Assembly: GCF_008001235.1 (NCBI RefSeq)
Contig: NZ_CP040751.1
Location: 2,835,001-2,899,000, forward strand
DNA length: 64,000 bases
Source of the DNA: Salidesulfovibrio onnuriiensis
Lineage (GTDB): Bacteria > Desulfobacterota > Desulfovibrionia > Desulfovibrionales > Desulfovibrionaceae
Direction of reading: 5' to 3'
How positions within the stretch are numbered: the first letter of the stretch is position 1; each line of letters starts with the position of its first letter. Below, one piece after another: positions 9,021-21,219 of the stretch. Under the pieces are notes generated by a model. That model saw nothing but the letters and a program-made list of their open reading frames with translations. It made no database searches and was not told where the DNA came from. The translations under genes and the position numbers were made by a program.

Positions 9021-9452
9021 ATGAAAGTAGATCAGCTTTCCATATTTCTGGAGAACCGCGCAGGCCGCTTGGCCGAGGTCACCCGCATCCTGAACGAGGC
9101 CGGGGTGAATATCCGCGCCCTGTCCCTTGCCGACACCTCGGACTTCGGCATTTTGCGGCTCATCGTCTCCGACTTCGAGACCGCCAAGACCAAGCTCAAG
9201 GAAAACGGCTTCACCGTGGGCCGCACCGCAGTGGTGGCCGTGGAGGTCAAGGACGAGCCGGGAGGACTGCACGCCATCCTGTCCATGCTCCAGGAAGCGG
9301 ACATCAACGTGGAATACATGTACGCCTTTGTGACCCAGAGCGGGGACAGCGCCGTACTCATCTTCCGTTTCGACCGGACCGACCAGGGCATCGAGATGCT
9401 CCAGAAAAACGGTTTCACGATCATCCCCGGCGAAAAGCTCTACACCCTGTAG
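9021..9452 (+). CDS. Tandem ACT-domain protein linked to paaK
   Basis: 143 aa made of two ACT domains (about residues 3-68 and 71-140), each with the beta-alpha-beta-beta-alpha-beta pattern and the NRAGRLAEV / EPGGLHAIL turns where ligands bind. ACT pairs usually bind an amino acid. It is co-transcribed with paaK, 36 bases downstream, with a good GAGGAG site. It may sense phenylalanine or another aromatic product and regulate the ligase or its partner oxidoreductase; this is inference. Confidence 0.88.
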   Translation: MKVDQLSIFLENRAGRLAEVTRILNEAGVNIRALSLADTSDFGILRLIVSDFETAKTKLKENGFTVGRTAVVAVEVKDEPGGLHAILSMLQEADINVEYMYAFVTQSGDSAVLIFRFDRTDQGIEMLQKNGFTIIPGEKLYTL

Positions 9453-9473
9453 CAGCCGCCCAAAGCAAACAGA

Positions 9474-9503
9474 GGGAGCCGGGATTCCGGCTCCCTTTTT
9501 TTT
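9474..9503 (+). terminator. Terminator of the paaK-ACT operon
   Basis: A 9-bp perfect GC-rich stem (9474-9482 with 9487-9495), a GATT loop and eight T. The next start codon (rtcB) lies only seven bases after the T run. Confidence 0.88.
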
Positions 9504-9510
9504 ATTAGCC

Positions 9511-10959
9511 ATGAAAGCAGTCGGAATACTCCAGCGCCACGGCGAATATGAATGGCACCTGCCCAAAACCGGCGACATGCTGGTTCCGGGAATCATCTAC
9601 GGCAGCCACGCCATCATCCGGGACATGGACCCTGCCGCCATCCAGCAGGTGCGCGACGTGGCCTGCCTGCCAGGCATTGTCCGGGCCGCCATGGCCATGC
9701 CCGACGCCCACAAGGGATACGGATTTCCCATCGGCGGTGTAGCCGCCTTCGACCCCAAAAACGGCGGCGTGGTCTCGGCCGGCGGAGTGGGCTTCGACAT
9801 CGCCTGCGGAGTGCGCACCCTGCTCACCGGCCTGACCCGCGACGACATTCTGAGCCGCCAGGAGGAACTGGCCGAGGCCCTTTTCCGGGCCGTGCCCTCG
9901 GGCGTGGGCAAAGGCGGCTCCATCCTCCTGGACGGCGACGAAATGGACGCAATGCTCTCCAAGGGAGCCGCATGGGCGGTGAGTCGAGGGTTCGGCGTAG
10001 GCAGGGATCTGGAGCGCTGCGAGGAAAAAGGCACCATGGCCGGAGCCGACCCGCGCGAGGTGTCCAGGCAGGCCAAGGCGCGCATGCACGACCAGATGGG
10101 TTCCCTGGGTTCCGGCAACCACTACCTGGAAGTCCAGTGGGTCGAACGGATACTGGATGCGGAAAAGGCCGGGGGCTACGGGCTCAGGGAAGGCGACGCC
10201 GTGGTCAGCATCCACTGCGGCTCGCGGGGGCTCGGCCACCAGAGAGGAACGAACTTCCTGGAGGAAATGGCTCCCCGCCGCAAGGGAAGACGCAAAATCA
10301 TGGGAGTGGTCATTCCCAACCGGGAACTGGCCTGCGCCCCCATCGAATCGGAGCTGGGACAACGCTACCTCGGAGCCATGCGCGCGGGCATCAACTGCGC
10401 CCTGGCCAACCGGCAGGTCATCTCGCACCTGACGCGCCAGGCCTTTGCCGAAGCCTTCCCCAATGCGCGACTCGACCTGCTCTACGATGTCTCCCACAAC
10501 ACCTGCAAGGCCGAGAAGCACGACACGGGCGGCGGGGCCATGAAAACCGTCTATGTGCACCGCAAGGGAGCCACCCGTTCCTTCCCGCCCGGCCATCCAT
10601 CCCTCCCGGCCGATATCCGGGCGGCAGGACAGCCCGTGCTGGTGGGCGGCAGCATGGGAACCCCCTCCTTCATCCTGGCCGGGACCGAGTGCTCCATGCA
10701 GGCCAGTTTCGGCTCCGCCTGCCACGGGGCAGGACGAGCTCTCAGCAGGACGGCGGCCAAAAAACGTTTTATCGGCAGAGACATAGCAGAATCTCTCCGC
10801 CACCAAGGGATCTTTGTACGCAGTTTCTCATTCAAAGGCATTGCCGAAGAAGCGCCGGGCGCGTATAAAGATATTATTGAAGTCATCACGTCCGCGCGAT
10901 ACGCCGGGCTGGCGGCCCCTGTGGCCCGCCTCCGCCCCTTGGTCTGCGTGAAGGGATGA
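9511..10959 (+). CDS. rtcB: RtcB-family RNA ligase
   Basis: 482 aa. RtcB joins RNA 2',3'-cyclic phosphate or 3'-phosphate ends to 5'-hydroxyl ends with GTP and Mn2+. GGVGFDIACGVR carries the metal Asp96 and Cys99. HCGSRGLGHQ and YDVSHN provide His ligands, and SFGSACHGAGRALSR belongs to the guanylylation region. No rtcA neighbour is seen. There is no Shine-Dalgarno, and the start follows the upstream terminator by seven bases, so expression needs terminator read-through, a promoter inside the ACT gene, or a different start. Confidence 0.92.
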   Translation: MKAVGILQRHGEYEWHLPKTGDMLVPGIIYGSHAIIRDMDPAAIQQVRDVACLPGIVRAAMAMPDAHKGYGFPIGGVAAFDPKNGGVVSAGGVGFDIACGVRTLLTGLTRDDILSRQEELAEALFRAVPSGVGKGGSILLDGDEMDAMLSKGAAWAVSRGFGVGRDLERCEEKGTMAGADPREVSRQAKARMHDQMGSLGSGNHYLEVQWVERILDAEKAGGYGLREGDAVVSIHCGSRGLGHQRGTNFLEEMAPRRKGRRKIMGVVIPNRELACAPIESELGQRYLGAMRAGINCALANRQVISHLTRQAFAEAFPNARLDLLYDVSHNTCKAEKHDTGGGAMKTVYVHRKGATRSFPPGHPSLPADIRAAGQPVLVGGSMGTPSFILAGTECSMQASFGSACHGAGRALSRTAAKKRFIGRDIAESLRHQGIFVRSFSFKGIAEEAPGAYKDIIEVITSARYAGLAAPVARLRPLVCVKG

Positions 10960-10978
10960 CCCGAGAGAGGAAGTATAT

Positions 10979-11326
10979 ATGCCTGAAAAAGATGTGATCG
11001 ACAGCCAGTTTCTGGAGTCGATGGCCAAGAAAAAACCGTTCCTGAAGAAGATGTTCGCCGTCTTTGTCAGCCAGGAGCCGCACCGGGTGCAGCAGATCAA
11101 GGACGCCTTGGACGCTGGGGATGTGGATCAGCTCCGCCACCTCGCCCACTCGCTCAAGGGCGGTGCCGCCACCATGGGGGCCGAGCGGGTGCGCGAATGC
11201 TGCCTGCTGCTGGAAACCGCAACCAAGGACAACGACATGGGAGCCGCCCGCACCCATCTTCAGTGTCTGGAAAACGAAATGAACAACGCCTACACGTTCA
11301 TGTTCAACTACATGGCCGACAACTAG
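10979..11326 (+). CDS. Stand-alone Hpt phosphotransfer protein
   Basis: 115 aa. LRHLAHSLKGGAATMGAERV is the Hpt helix with phospho-acceptor His57. Such proteins pass phosphate between hybrid kinases and response regulators. No partner kinase is adjacent. GAGAGAGGAAG precedes the ATG. It lies 19 bases after rtcB and ends before a strong bidirectional terminator. Confidence 0.85.
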   Translation: MPEKDVIDSQFLESMAKKKPFLKKMFAVFVSQEPHRVQQIKDALDAGDVDQLRHLAHSLKGGAATMGAERVRECCLLLETATKDNDMGAARTHLQCLENEMNNAYTFMFNYMADN

Positions 11327-11342
11327 CGCTTCGCCCGCAGCG

Positions 11343-11394
11343 AAACGAAAAGCGCCCCTCCTCTCTGGCAATTGAGGAGGGGCGCTTTTCGTTT
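11343..11394. terminator. Bidirectional terminator, Hpt gene / MATE gene
   Basis: A 21-bp perfect inverted repeat (11343-11363 with 11374-11394) with a 10-base loop. A-rich and T-rich stem ends serve both converging genes. Confidence 0.9.
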
Positions 11395-11402
11395 GCGCAA
11401 AA

Positions 11403-12749
11403 TCAGATCTCCCTTCGAAGCGGCGCCCGCCCTATTCCGGGGACGATCCGGGCCACACCGAAACCGCTGCGTACCAGGGCCCAAATTCCGGTGCCGCTCC
11501 AGACCCAGACCAGGATGTTCTCCAGGCCCAGGGCGTCGAACAAGAGCACCACCGGAGCCGCAACCAGGACCGCCCCGAGCATGGCATTGCGCAGGTACTT
11601 GAAATCGCCCATGCCCCAATGAATGCCGTCCGTGGCGCAGGCCAGGGACATTACGGGAAGAATCAGGGACAGGGTAATCCAGGCTCCGTCAAAGGCCGCC
11701 CGGGCCTCGGGCGGAACCAGCAGCCAGGCCACCCACTCCACGCCCAAAATCATGGCCGCACACAGGCCCACGCCCGTGCCGACGCTCCACCAGCAGGTGT
11801 AGACAGCCACGCGCCGGGCATTGCGAACATCCTGGCGGCCGATGAAAAAACCCACCAGGCTTTGGCCGGTGATGGCAAATGCGTCCATGAACAGGGCCGC
11901 GAAAATGAAGAACTGGCGGATGGCCTGATAGGCCGCCCCTTCGACGGCTCCGGCATGGTTGGCCACCCGGGTGCACAGGGACAGGAAAAGCAGCACAAGC
12001 CCGGTGCGGATGAACAGGTCGCCGCCGATGCTGAACAGCTTTCGCATGTCCGCGAGGCTGACGTGGAACGTGAAGCCCACCTTGCGGAACAGCACCAGCA
12101 GCACCCAGAAAGCTCCGATCCACTGGGCAATGGAACTGGCGATGGCAGCTCCGGCGACCCCCATGGCCGGAACAGGGCCGTAGCCAAAGATGAGCACCCA
12201 GTCGAGCAGCACGTTGAGGCCATTGATTCCCGTGGCCACCCAGAGCGGCGTGTGCATGTCCTGGGCCCCGCGCAGGGAACCGAAACAGGCCACGGTCACC
12301 AGCACGGCGGGCGCACCCAGCAGGCGGTAAAGCATGTAGTCCTCGGCCAGGCCGAGCACGGCCCCGTCGCCGCCCAGGGCAAAGGCTATGGGCCGCAGCA
12401 GCGGAGAAACGCCGACCATGAGTACTATGCCGATGCCGACGGACAGGAACACGGCCAGGGCACCCATCTTGGCGGCCTTTTCACGTTCCCCGGCCCCCAT
12501 GAAGCGGGCCACCTCCGTCTGGGTGCCGATACCCAGGAAATTGAATACCCAGAACACGGCGGAAAAGGCCATGGCCCCGATCCCCAGGGCGGCCACGGCC
12601 TCGGAACCGAGGCGGGCCACAAAGGCGGTGTCGGCCAGGCCGGTCATCGGCTCGGCCACCAGGGAAAAGAGCACGGGCAAGGACATGCTCACCAGCGTCC
12701 TGTTGGGGGCCTTGATGAAATCGTGCTCCCCGCTCGCAACAGTTGCCAC
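11403..12749 (-). CDS. MATE-family efflux transporter
   Basis: 448 aa from a GTG at 12749 with GAGG five bases upstream. The longer open frame to 12818 runs through the dapB terminator, so it is unlikely. About twelve membrane helices in two MatE halves are predicted, with the family-typical SLPVLFSLVAEPMTGLADTAFVARLG first helix. It would export drugs or metabolites using H+ or Na+. The substrate is unknown. Confidence 0.9.
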   Translation of the reverse strand: MATVASGEHDFIKAPNRTLVSMSLPVLFSLVAEPMTGLADTAFVARLGSEAVAALGIGAMAFSAVFWVFNFLGIGTQTEVARFMGAGEREKAAKMGALAVFLSVGIGIVLMVGVSPLLRPIAFALGGDGAVLGLAEDYMLYRLLGAPAVLVTVACFGSLRGAQDMHTPLWVATGINGLNVLLDWVLIFGYGPVPAMGVAGAAIASSIAQWIGAFWVLLVLFRKVGFTFHVSLADMRKLFSIGGDLFIRTGLVLLFLSLCTRVANHAGAVEGAAYQAIRQFFIFAALFMDAFAITGQSLVGFFIGRQDVRNARRVAVYTCWWSVGTGVGLCAAMILGVEWVAWLLVPPEARAAFDGAWITLSLILPVMSLACATDGIHWGMGDFKYLRNAMLGAVLVAAPVVLLFDALGLENILVWVWSGTGIWALVRSGFGVARIVPGIGRAPLRREI

Positions 12750-12781
12750 GGCAACCTCATTTATTTTCAGGTCAAAGAGAA

Positions 12782-12809
12782 AGCCGGGAGAGGCGTTCCT
12801 CCCCCGGCT
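12782..12809 (-). terminator. Terminator after dapB
   Basis: On the minus strand a 12-bp stem with one G-U pair and a four-base loop, followed by a T-rich but interrupted tail. Confidence 0.65.
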
Positions 12810-12839
12810 GAAACACAATGTTCAGTCCATGGAACGGCC

Positions 12840-13619
12840 TTAGAATATGTCCGCCATGGCATAGAGCTTTCCGGGCTTCCGCTCGGACAGCCACTTGGCG
12901 GCCCGTAGCGCGCCCGCGGCGAAGGTCTCGCGGGAATGGGCGCGGTGGGTTACCTCGATGCGCTCGCCCGGCCCGAAGAAAAACATGGTGTGGTCGCCCA
13001 CCACGTCGCCGCCGCGCAGGGTCTGCACGCCGATCTCTTCCTTGGGACGCGCGCCGATGATGCCGTCGCGGCAATGCTGCTTCACGTTGTCGTAGTCCCA
13101 GCCGCGCGCCTCGGCCAGGCACTGGCCCAGCTTGATGGCCGTGCCGCTGGGCGCGTCCTTCTTCATCTTGTGGTGGATCTCGGAAATCTCGATGTCATAT
13201 GCCTCGCCCAGTTGCTTCACCAGTTGGGGCAGCACCTTGAGCAGCACGTTGACGCCGACGCTCATGTTCGGAGCCCAGAAAACCGGGGTCTTTTGGGCGG
13301 ACTGCGCCAGATCGGCCTGCTGTTCAGCCGTCAGGCCGGTGGTGCCGACAACGCACGGATTCCCGTGTTCGGCAGCGATCCGGGCCATTTTCACGGAGGC
13401 CTCCGGGGCGGTGAAATCAACAATCACCGCGCCGGGGCATTTGGGAAGCAGTTCCTCCAGATTGTCCGCAACCTCGCATTTGAGCATTTCCAGGCCCTGG
13501 GCATGGCCCGGGCGCTCGCACACACCCACGAGGCTGAGTTCATCGTCCCGCATTGCCATGCCTGCAAGCATTGCTCCCATGCGCCCGTTGGCGCCCATGA
13601 TGATGACGTTCGTAGCCAT
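12840..13619 (-). CDS. dapB: 4-hydroxy-tetrahydrodipicolinate reductase
   Basis: 259 aa. It catalyses the NAD(P)H reduction step in lysine and diaminopimelate synthesis. The N-terminal GANGRMG is the nucleotide-binding loop, and [15 protein letters not shown] holds the catalytic His and Lys and the substrate-binding segment. AAGGAG lies eight bases before the ATG. It is 40 bases downstream of ligA on the same strand and is followed by a terminator. Confidence 0.96.
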   Translation of the reverse strand: MATNVIIMGANGRMGAMLAGMAMRDDELSLVGVCERPGHAQGLEMLKCEVADNLEELLPKCPGAVIVDFTAPEASVKMARIAAEHGNPCVVGTTGLTAEQQADLAQSAQKTPVFWAPNMSVGVNVLLKVLPQLVKQLGEAYDIEISEIHHKMKKDAPSGTAIKLGQCLAEARGWDYDNVKQHCRDGIIGARPKEEIGVQTLRGGDVVGDHTMFFFGPGERIEVTHRAHSRETFAAGALRAAKWLSERKPGKLYAMADIF

Positions 13620-13659
13620 GATGGCGACTCCTTATATAAAAACGTGCGGTGGTGACGCG

Positions 13660-16741
<3,082 letters not shown>

Positions 16742-16747
16742 GGCACC

Positions 16748-18748
16748 CTACCCGAGCTTGATCAGCCGCTCGCGCATGATTTCTATGCGGTCCCTCAGTT
16801 CCGCAGCCCGTTCGAACTCCAGTTCCTTGGCCGCATCGCGCATTTCCCGCTCCATCCGGCGTATCTCCTTTTCCATCCGCTTTGGATCACCCTCGTAACG
16901 GGTGAAATCCTCGGCCGCCTTGGCGATGAGATCATCGTCCGGCGCGCCGGAAATGGCGGCCAGCGGATTGTCCATCTTCTTGCGGATGGTCTGGGGCACA
17001 ATACCATGCTGCTCGTTGTAGGCAAGCTGCCTGGCGCGTCTCCGTTCGGTCTCGTCCATGGCTTCGCGCATGGATCGGGTCACCCGGTCCGCATACATGA
17101 TCACCCGTCCCTCGGCATTGCGCGCGGCGCGGCCGAAGGTCTGGATCAGGGAACGGACGGAACGAAGGAACCCTTCCTTGTCCGCATCCAGCATTGCTAC
17201 CAGTGAAACCTCGGGAATATCAAGCCCTTCCCGCAGGAGATTTATGCCCACCAGCACGAAGAACTCCCCTTCGCGCAGGGCCTTGATGATGGCCATGCGT
17301 TCCAGGGTGTCTATGTCCGAATGCAGGTAGCGCGAGGGCACGCCCATTTTGTTCAAGTAATCGTTGAGGTCCTCGGCCATGCGCTTGGTAAGCGTGGTCA
17401 CCAGCACCCGCTCGTTCCTTTGCTGCCGCTTCTTGCATTCCTCCAGCAGGTCGTCGATCTGCCCGGCGGTGGCGCGAACCTCGAGCTGCGGGTCCACCAG
17501 GCCGGTGGGCCGTATGATCTGCTCGGCCACCAGGCCCTGGGCCCGGTCCAGTTCCCACGTGCCGGGAGTGGCCGAAACATAGACGGCCTGGCCGATGCGC
17601 TCCAGAAACTCCTCGAAATTGAGCGGCCGGTTGTCCAGAGCCGAAGGCAGCCGGAAACCGAAATCCACCAAAGTGGTCTTGCGCGAACGGTCGCCGTTGA
17701 ACATGCCGCCCACCTGGGGGATGCTGATGTGGGATTCGTCCACAAAAATCAGGAAATCGTCCGGGAAGTAGTCCAGCAGGGTCGCGGGAGGCTCACCGGC
17801 CTTGCGGTTGTCCAGATGCCGGGAATAATTCTCGATACCGCTGCAATAGCCGATCTCCTCGATGGTCTCCAGGTCGAACATGGTGCGCTGTTCCAGGCGC
17901 TGGGCCTCCACCAGCCGATTCCGCTTCTTCATGGTGGCGAGGGTCACCTGAAGTTCGTCGCGAATGTCGTCCATGGCCCGGTTCAGGTTGTCACGGTCCG
18001 TGACATAGTGGCTGCCCGGATAGATGACGGTCTTGCGGAGCTTGGTCTTGACCTCGCCGGTGAGCGGATCGGCCTCGCAGATGGAGTCGATCTCGTCGCC
18101 GAAGAACTCGATGCGCAGGGAGACCTCGCGATTGTAGGCGGGAATGATCTCCACCACGTCCCCACGCACCCGGAAGGTCCCGCGGTGCAGGTCGTAGTCG
18201 TTGCGCTCGTAATGCACCTCCACCAGCCGTTCCAGCAGGGACTCCATGGACATGGCCTGCCCCTCTTCCACGGGGATGAACATCTTGGCGTAGTACTCGG
18301 GAGATCCCAGGCCGTAGATGCAGGAGACCGAAGCCACGATGAGCACGTCCCGCCGGGTCAGCAGGGCATGGGTGGCGGCATGGCGCAGACGCTCGATGTC
18401 GTCGTTGATGGAGGAATCCTTCTCGATATAGGTATCGGTGCGCGGCAGATAGGCTTCCGGCTGATAGTAGTCATAATAGCTGACGAAATATTCGACGGCA
18501 TTGTGCGGGAACAGGGACTTGAACTCGCTGTAGAGCTGGGCGGCCAGGGTCTTGTTCGGGGCCAGCACCAGGGCCGGACGGTTGAGCCGGGCCACCACGT
18601 TGGCCACGGTAAAGGTCTTCCCCGACCCGGTGACGCCGAGCAGAATCTGGTCCCGCACGCCCGACGTGATGTTGGCGACGATCTGATCGATGGCCTCGGG
18701 CTGGTCCCCTGTGGGATCATATTCGGTGACAAGCTTGAAATCCGGCAT
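16748..18748 (-). CDS. uvrB: Excinuclease ABC subunit B
   Basis: 666 aa. It is the damage-verification helicase of nucleotide excision repair. The Walker A GVTGSGKT is at 38-45, the beta-hairpin segment contains [10 protein letters not shown], and the C-terminal UVR motif that binds UvrC is the last 40 residues. AGGAAGGAC precedes the ATG. It is divergent from the gene at 18835 and heads the channel-ligA-dapB run. Confidence 0.97.
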   Translation of the reverse strand: MPDFKLVTEYDPTGDQPEAIDQIVANITSGVRDQILLGVTGSGKTFTVANVVARLNRPALVLAPNKTLAAQLYSEFKSLFPHNAVEYFVSYYDYYQPEAYLPRTDTYIEKDSSINDDIERLRHAATHALLTRRDVLIVASVSCIYGLGSPEYYAKMFIPVEEGQAMSMESLLERLVEVHYERNDYDLHRGTFRVRGDVVEIIPAYNREVSLRIEFFGDEIDSICEADPLTGEVKTKLRKTVIYPGSHYVTDRDNLNRAMDDIRDELQVTLATMKKRNRLVEAQRLEQRTMFDLETIEEIGYCSGIENYSRHLDNRKAGEPPATLLDYFPDDFLIFVDESHISIPQVGGMFNGDRSRKTTLVDFGFRLPSALDNRPLNFEEFLERIGQAVYVSATPGTWELDRAQGLVAEQIIRPTGLVDPQLEVRATAGQIDDLLEECKKRQQRNERVLVTTLTKRMAEDLNDYLNKMGVPSRYLHSDIDTLERMAIIKALREGEFFVLVGINLLREGLDIPEVSLVAMLDADKEGFLRSVRSLIQTFGRAARNAEGRVIMYADRVTRSMREAMDETERRRARQLAYNEQHGIVPQTIRKKMDNPLAAISGAPDDDLIAKAAEDFTRYEGDPKRMEKEIRRMEREMRDAAKELEFERAAELRDRIEIMRERLIKLG

Positions 18749-18834
18749 GTCCTTCCTGAAACATTCTTGTATGCGGGAGTCACTTCCCGTATGATGACGG
18801 TGGAATATCCTGCAACTTGAGCATGGAGCACAGC

Positions 18835-19314
18835 ATGAACATCACCATTCCCCCGCTCGAAAAACCATTACCGGTCGACCGCGCCCACGTCCTGTCCATG
18901 ACCATCAAGACCTTCAAGGGACGGCGCAACGTGGAGGTCCACCTGTTCCGGTCGCACTGGCCTTCCGGCGAGGAAACCCATTTCGACTGGAAGTCGTTGC
19001 TGGCCCCCGACGCCATGCGTCCCGGCTCCGATGCCCCGGAATGTAAAAACATCGTTCTGGAGGCCTTTACCGAAGTGGAGCGCGACACCATCATCAACTA
19101 CCTGAAAGGCCAGTATTCCACAAGGATTACGAGTATCAACGCCGCCACGCTCTCCTTTCCGATCCCGGCGGGACTCCCCCCGCTTTCCAGCGTGGCGGAA
19201 GGAAAGAACATAGGCTTCATCGTCTTTGAAAAAATCCCCAGTTATTCACTGGAGATCCCGCTCAAGGGGCTCTACGACCTGAGCCAGCACCGTCCCATCG
19301 TGGCGGAGGAATAG
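18835..19314 (+). CDS. Uncharacterised protein
   Basis: 159 aa. I do not recognise the family. It is soluble, mixed alpha/beta, without signal peptide or cysteine motif. The ATG at 18835 is preferred because GGAG lies five bases upstream; TTG at 18817 and ATG at 18823 are alternatives. Codon use looks like that of its neighbours. It is divergent from uvrB and convergent with the PEGA lipoprotein. Confidence 0.6.
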   Translation: MNITIPPLEKPLPVDRAHVLSMTIKTFKGRRNVEVHLFRSHWPSGEETHFDWKSLLAPDAMRPGSDAPECKNIVLEAFTEVERDTIINYLKGQYSTRITSINAATLSFPIPAGLPPLSSVAEGKNIGFIVFEKIPSYSLEIPLKGLYDLSQHRPIVAEE

Positions 19315-19317
19315 AAA

Positions 19318-19336
19318 GGGCGGCCCCAGGCCGCCC
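19318..19336. terminator. Hairpin between convergent genes
   Basis: An 8-bp perfect GC stem with a CCA loop lies just after the stop at 19314. T tails are weak on both strands. Confidence 0.5.
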
Positions 19337-19356
19337 CTCGTCTTCTTGTCCGGGCC

Positions 19357-20358
19357 CTATTGACCGTCTCCCCCATCTCCCTCCAGGGATTCCAAGCCTT
19401 CCAGCAACTGGGCGGGATTGACATGAACACCCACCGAAGTCTTGGTCTCGGTGGTGGTCTTGGTCATGGAACTGCCGTCCCCGGAAACCGAGGTATGGGA
19501 GGACTCATGCGAAGAGCTCCAGTCCTTGCCCACCGATGGAAGCGCCGCGGCCGCTGCATTGGCGGCCCCCTTCAGGGCACCGGAGGAGGAACCGTCATAC
19601 GTGGGAGGCTCGGCGGCCTGCAGGGCGGAAAGTTCCTCGGGCGTCAGGATTCTCCAGTGCCCGTCCCCCTCGCGCAACGCCTCGCCCCGCATTTCCTGGG
19701 TCCGACCGCCGCGCGTCGCGGTCAGCAGGAACGGCCGATGCCAGCCGTCCGCCCGATCGAGGGCGGCTTCGGGGGTCATGTGAAATTCAATGCCGCCGTC
19801 AGGACTTTTCCAGGTCAGGGACTTGCCGGACTTCTCCCGTTCCAGAATGCGGCCGACGACCTGCTGATCAAACGAGGAGAGAGTCGCCAACGTGGGCAGC
19901 TCACTGGCGGCCTGGGCAGCGGCGGGAGTCCCGGCCTGTGGGGTTAGGGCCACGGAAACCGCAGAGGGGGTTAGCACATAGGCCTCGCCGCTCTGCTCCT
20001 GTTCCTGAATGGAATTGACGCCCGACATGACGCCCATGGAGTCGTCCTTGAAGAAATTGGCGTCATGAAGGCCCTCGCTCACGGCATTCATGGTCACCTT
20101 TTCCTGCTGGTACTTGCGCTTGATGATCACATCCTCCTGCCTGTACTGTTCCTTCTTCAAGGTCAGGATGTGATCCCGGTTGCGCTCCAGTTCGACGCTG
20201 GTGGGGGTCTGGCCGACCATCTTGCCGTCCACGTAGAGATCGGCCCCCATGGGATTGGAGGAAACCGGAACGGCCTGGGTAAACACCTGTGCCTGGCAGC
20301 CCGCCATGAGTCCGCTCAACAGCAGGATCCCGGCAACGATCGAATGGGAAATCTTCAT
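19357..20358 (-). CDS. PEGA-domain lipoprotein
   Basis: 333 aa. A type II signal peptide ends LMAGC with the lipidated Cys21. Residues about 33-85 form a PEGA domain, shown by SSNPMGADLYVDGKMVG and the following strand pattern. The rest is low-complexity and Ser/Thr rich. The N-terminal domain probably binds envelope polysaccharide or partner proteins. It is anchored to an envelope membrane, most likely the outer. Function is unknown. Confidence 0.75.
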   Translation of the reverse strand: MKISHSIVAGILLLSGLMAGCQAQVFTQAVPVSSNPMGADLYVDGKMVGQTPTSVELERNRDHILTLKKEQYRQEDVIIKRKYQQEKVTMNAVSEGLHDANFFKDDSMGVMSGVNSIQEQEQSGEAYVLTPSAVSVALTPQAGTPAAAQAASELPTLATLSSFDQQVVGRILEREKSGKSLTWKSPDGGIEFHMTPEAALDRADGWHRPFLLTATRGGRTQEMRGEALREGDGHWRILTPEELSALQAAEPPTYDGSSSGALKGAANAAAAALPSVGKDWSSSHESSHTSVSGDGSSMTKTTTETKTSVGVHVNPAQLLEGLESLEGDGGDGQ

Positions 20359-20431
20359 GCGCTCCTCGCAAATCAGGTTGAGTTAAAGGCAGAAGGCCTT
20401 TTACCACCCGGGACGCGCAAGCGACATGATA

Positions 20432-21130
20432 TTATTCGCGCTGCCAGTCGAAACGCCAGCGGCCCTCACGCGGCTCGTCCTCGTCTATGGACCTGCGGAC
20501 GCGGTCGATGAAATCCGGGCGCTGCAACTCCACGGCCCCGAAACGCAACAGGTGCTCGGTCGTCTGCTGGCAGTCGATAAGCCGGAAGCCCCATCTGCAG
20601 AGTTGGCGGACCAGCATGACAAAGGCGGCCTTGGAGGCATCCGGGACGGCATAGAACATGGACTCACCGAAAAAGACCCTGCCCAGGGAGACGCCGTACA
20701 CGCCTCCCACAAGCTTGCCGTCCAGCCAGGCCTCGACACTGTGGGCAAAGCCCATGTCGTGCAGCAGGGAATACGCCTCCACCATCTCGTCCACGATCCA
20801 GGTGCCGTCCTGGCCGGGCCTCGGCGTCCGCGCGCACCCGTTGATCACGCCCCTGAAATCCTTGTCCATGGTGAAATCGAAACGGCGCTGATTGAGGACG
20901 CGCCGCAGGCTCCCGGGCACGTGCAGGTCCTCGGGAAACAGCACCAGCCGGGGATCGGTGGACCACCAGAGAATGGGGGAATCCGGCGAATACCAGGGAA
21001 AAATTCCGTTGGCATAGGCCGTGAGCAGCCTGGTAACGGAAAGGTCGCCGCCCACGGCAAGCAGCCCGTCCGGTTCTGCGTCCTCCGGGTCCGGAAAGAC
21101 CGGTTCCTCAAAAAGCCTGTAAATCACCAT
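20432..21130 (-). CDS. aat: Leucyl/phenylalanyl-tRNA-protein transferase
   Basis: 232 aa. Aat adds Leu or Phe from aminoacyl-tRNA to proteins that start with Lys or Arg, marking them for ClpS-ClpAP. The GIFPWY segment, [10 protein letters not shown] and the C-terminal FHQ-like core seen as [15 protein letters not shown] are family traits. It is separated from clpA by a terminator but lies next to it, so the whole bacterial N-degron pathway is within 3.5 kb. Confidence 0.95.
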   Translation of the reverse strand: MVIYRLFEEPVFPDPEDAEPDGLLAVGGDLSVTRLLTAYANGIFPWYSPDSPILWWSTDPRLVLFPEDLHVPGSLRRVLNQRRFDFTMDKDFRGVINGCARTPRPGQDGTWIVDEMVEAYSLLHDMGFAHSVEAWLDGKLVGGVYGVSLGRVFFGESMFYAVPDASKAAFVMLVRQLCRWGFRLIDCQQTTEHLLRFGAVELQRPDFIDRVRRSIDEDEPREGRWRFDWQRE

Positions 21131-21173
21131 GTTCCGCCGTTGTTGCTATTGATCACACATGAAACGCGCCATG

Positions 21174-21198
21174 AAAAAGGCGGCCCCATGGGCCGCCT
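21174..21198 (-). terminator. Terminator after clpS-clpA
   Basis: On the minus strand a 9-bp stem with a three-base loop is followed by five T. It lies between clpA and aat. Confidence 0.8.
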
Positions 21199-21219
21199 GC
21201 AATTGTCTTAGCCGGATTC

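Noticed and set aside
12750..12818. Longer N-terminus for the MATE gene
   Set aside because: It would be encoded across the dapB terminator; GTG at 12749 has a ribosome site.
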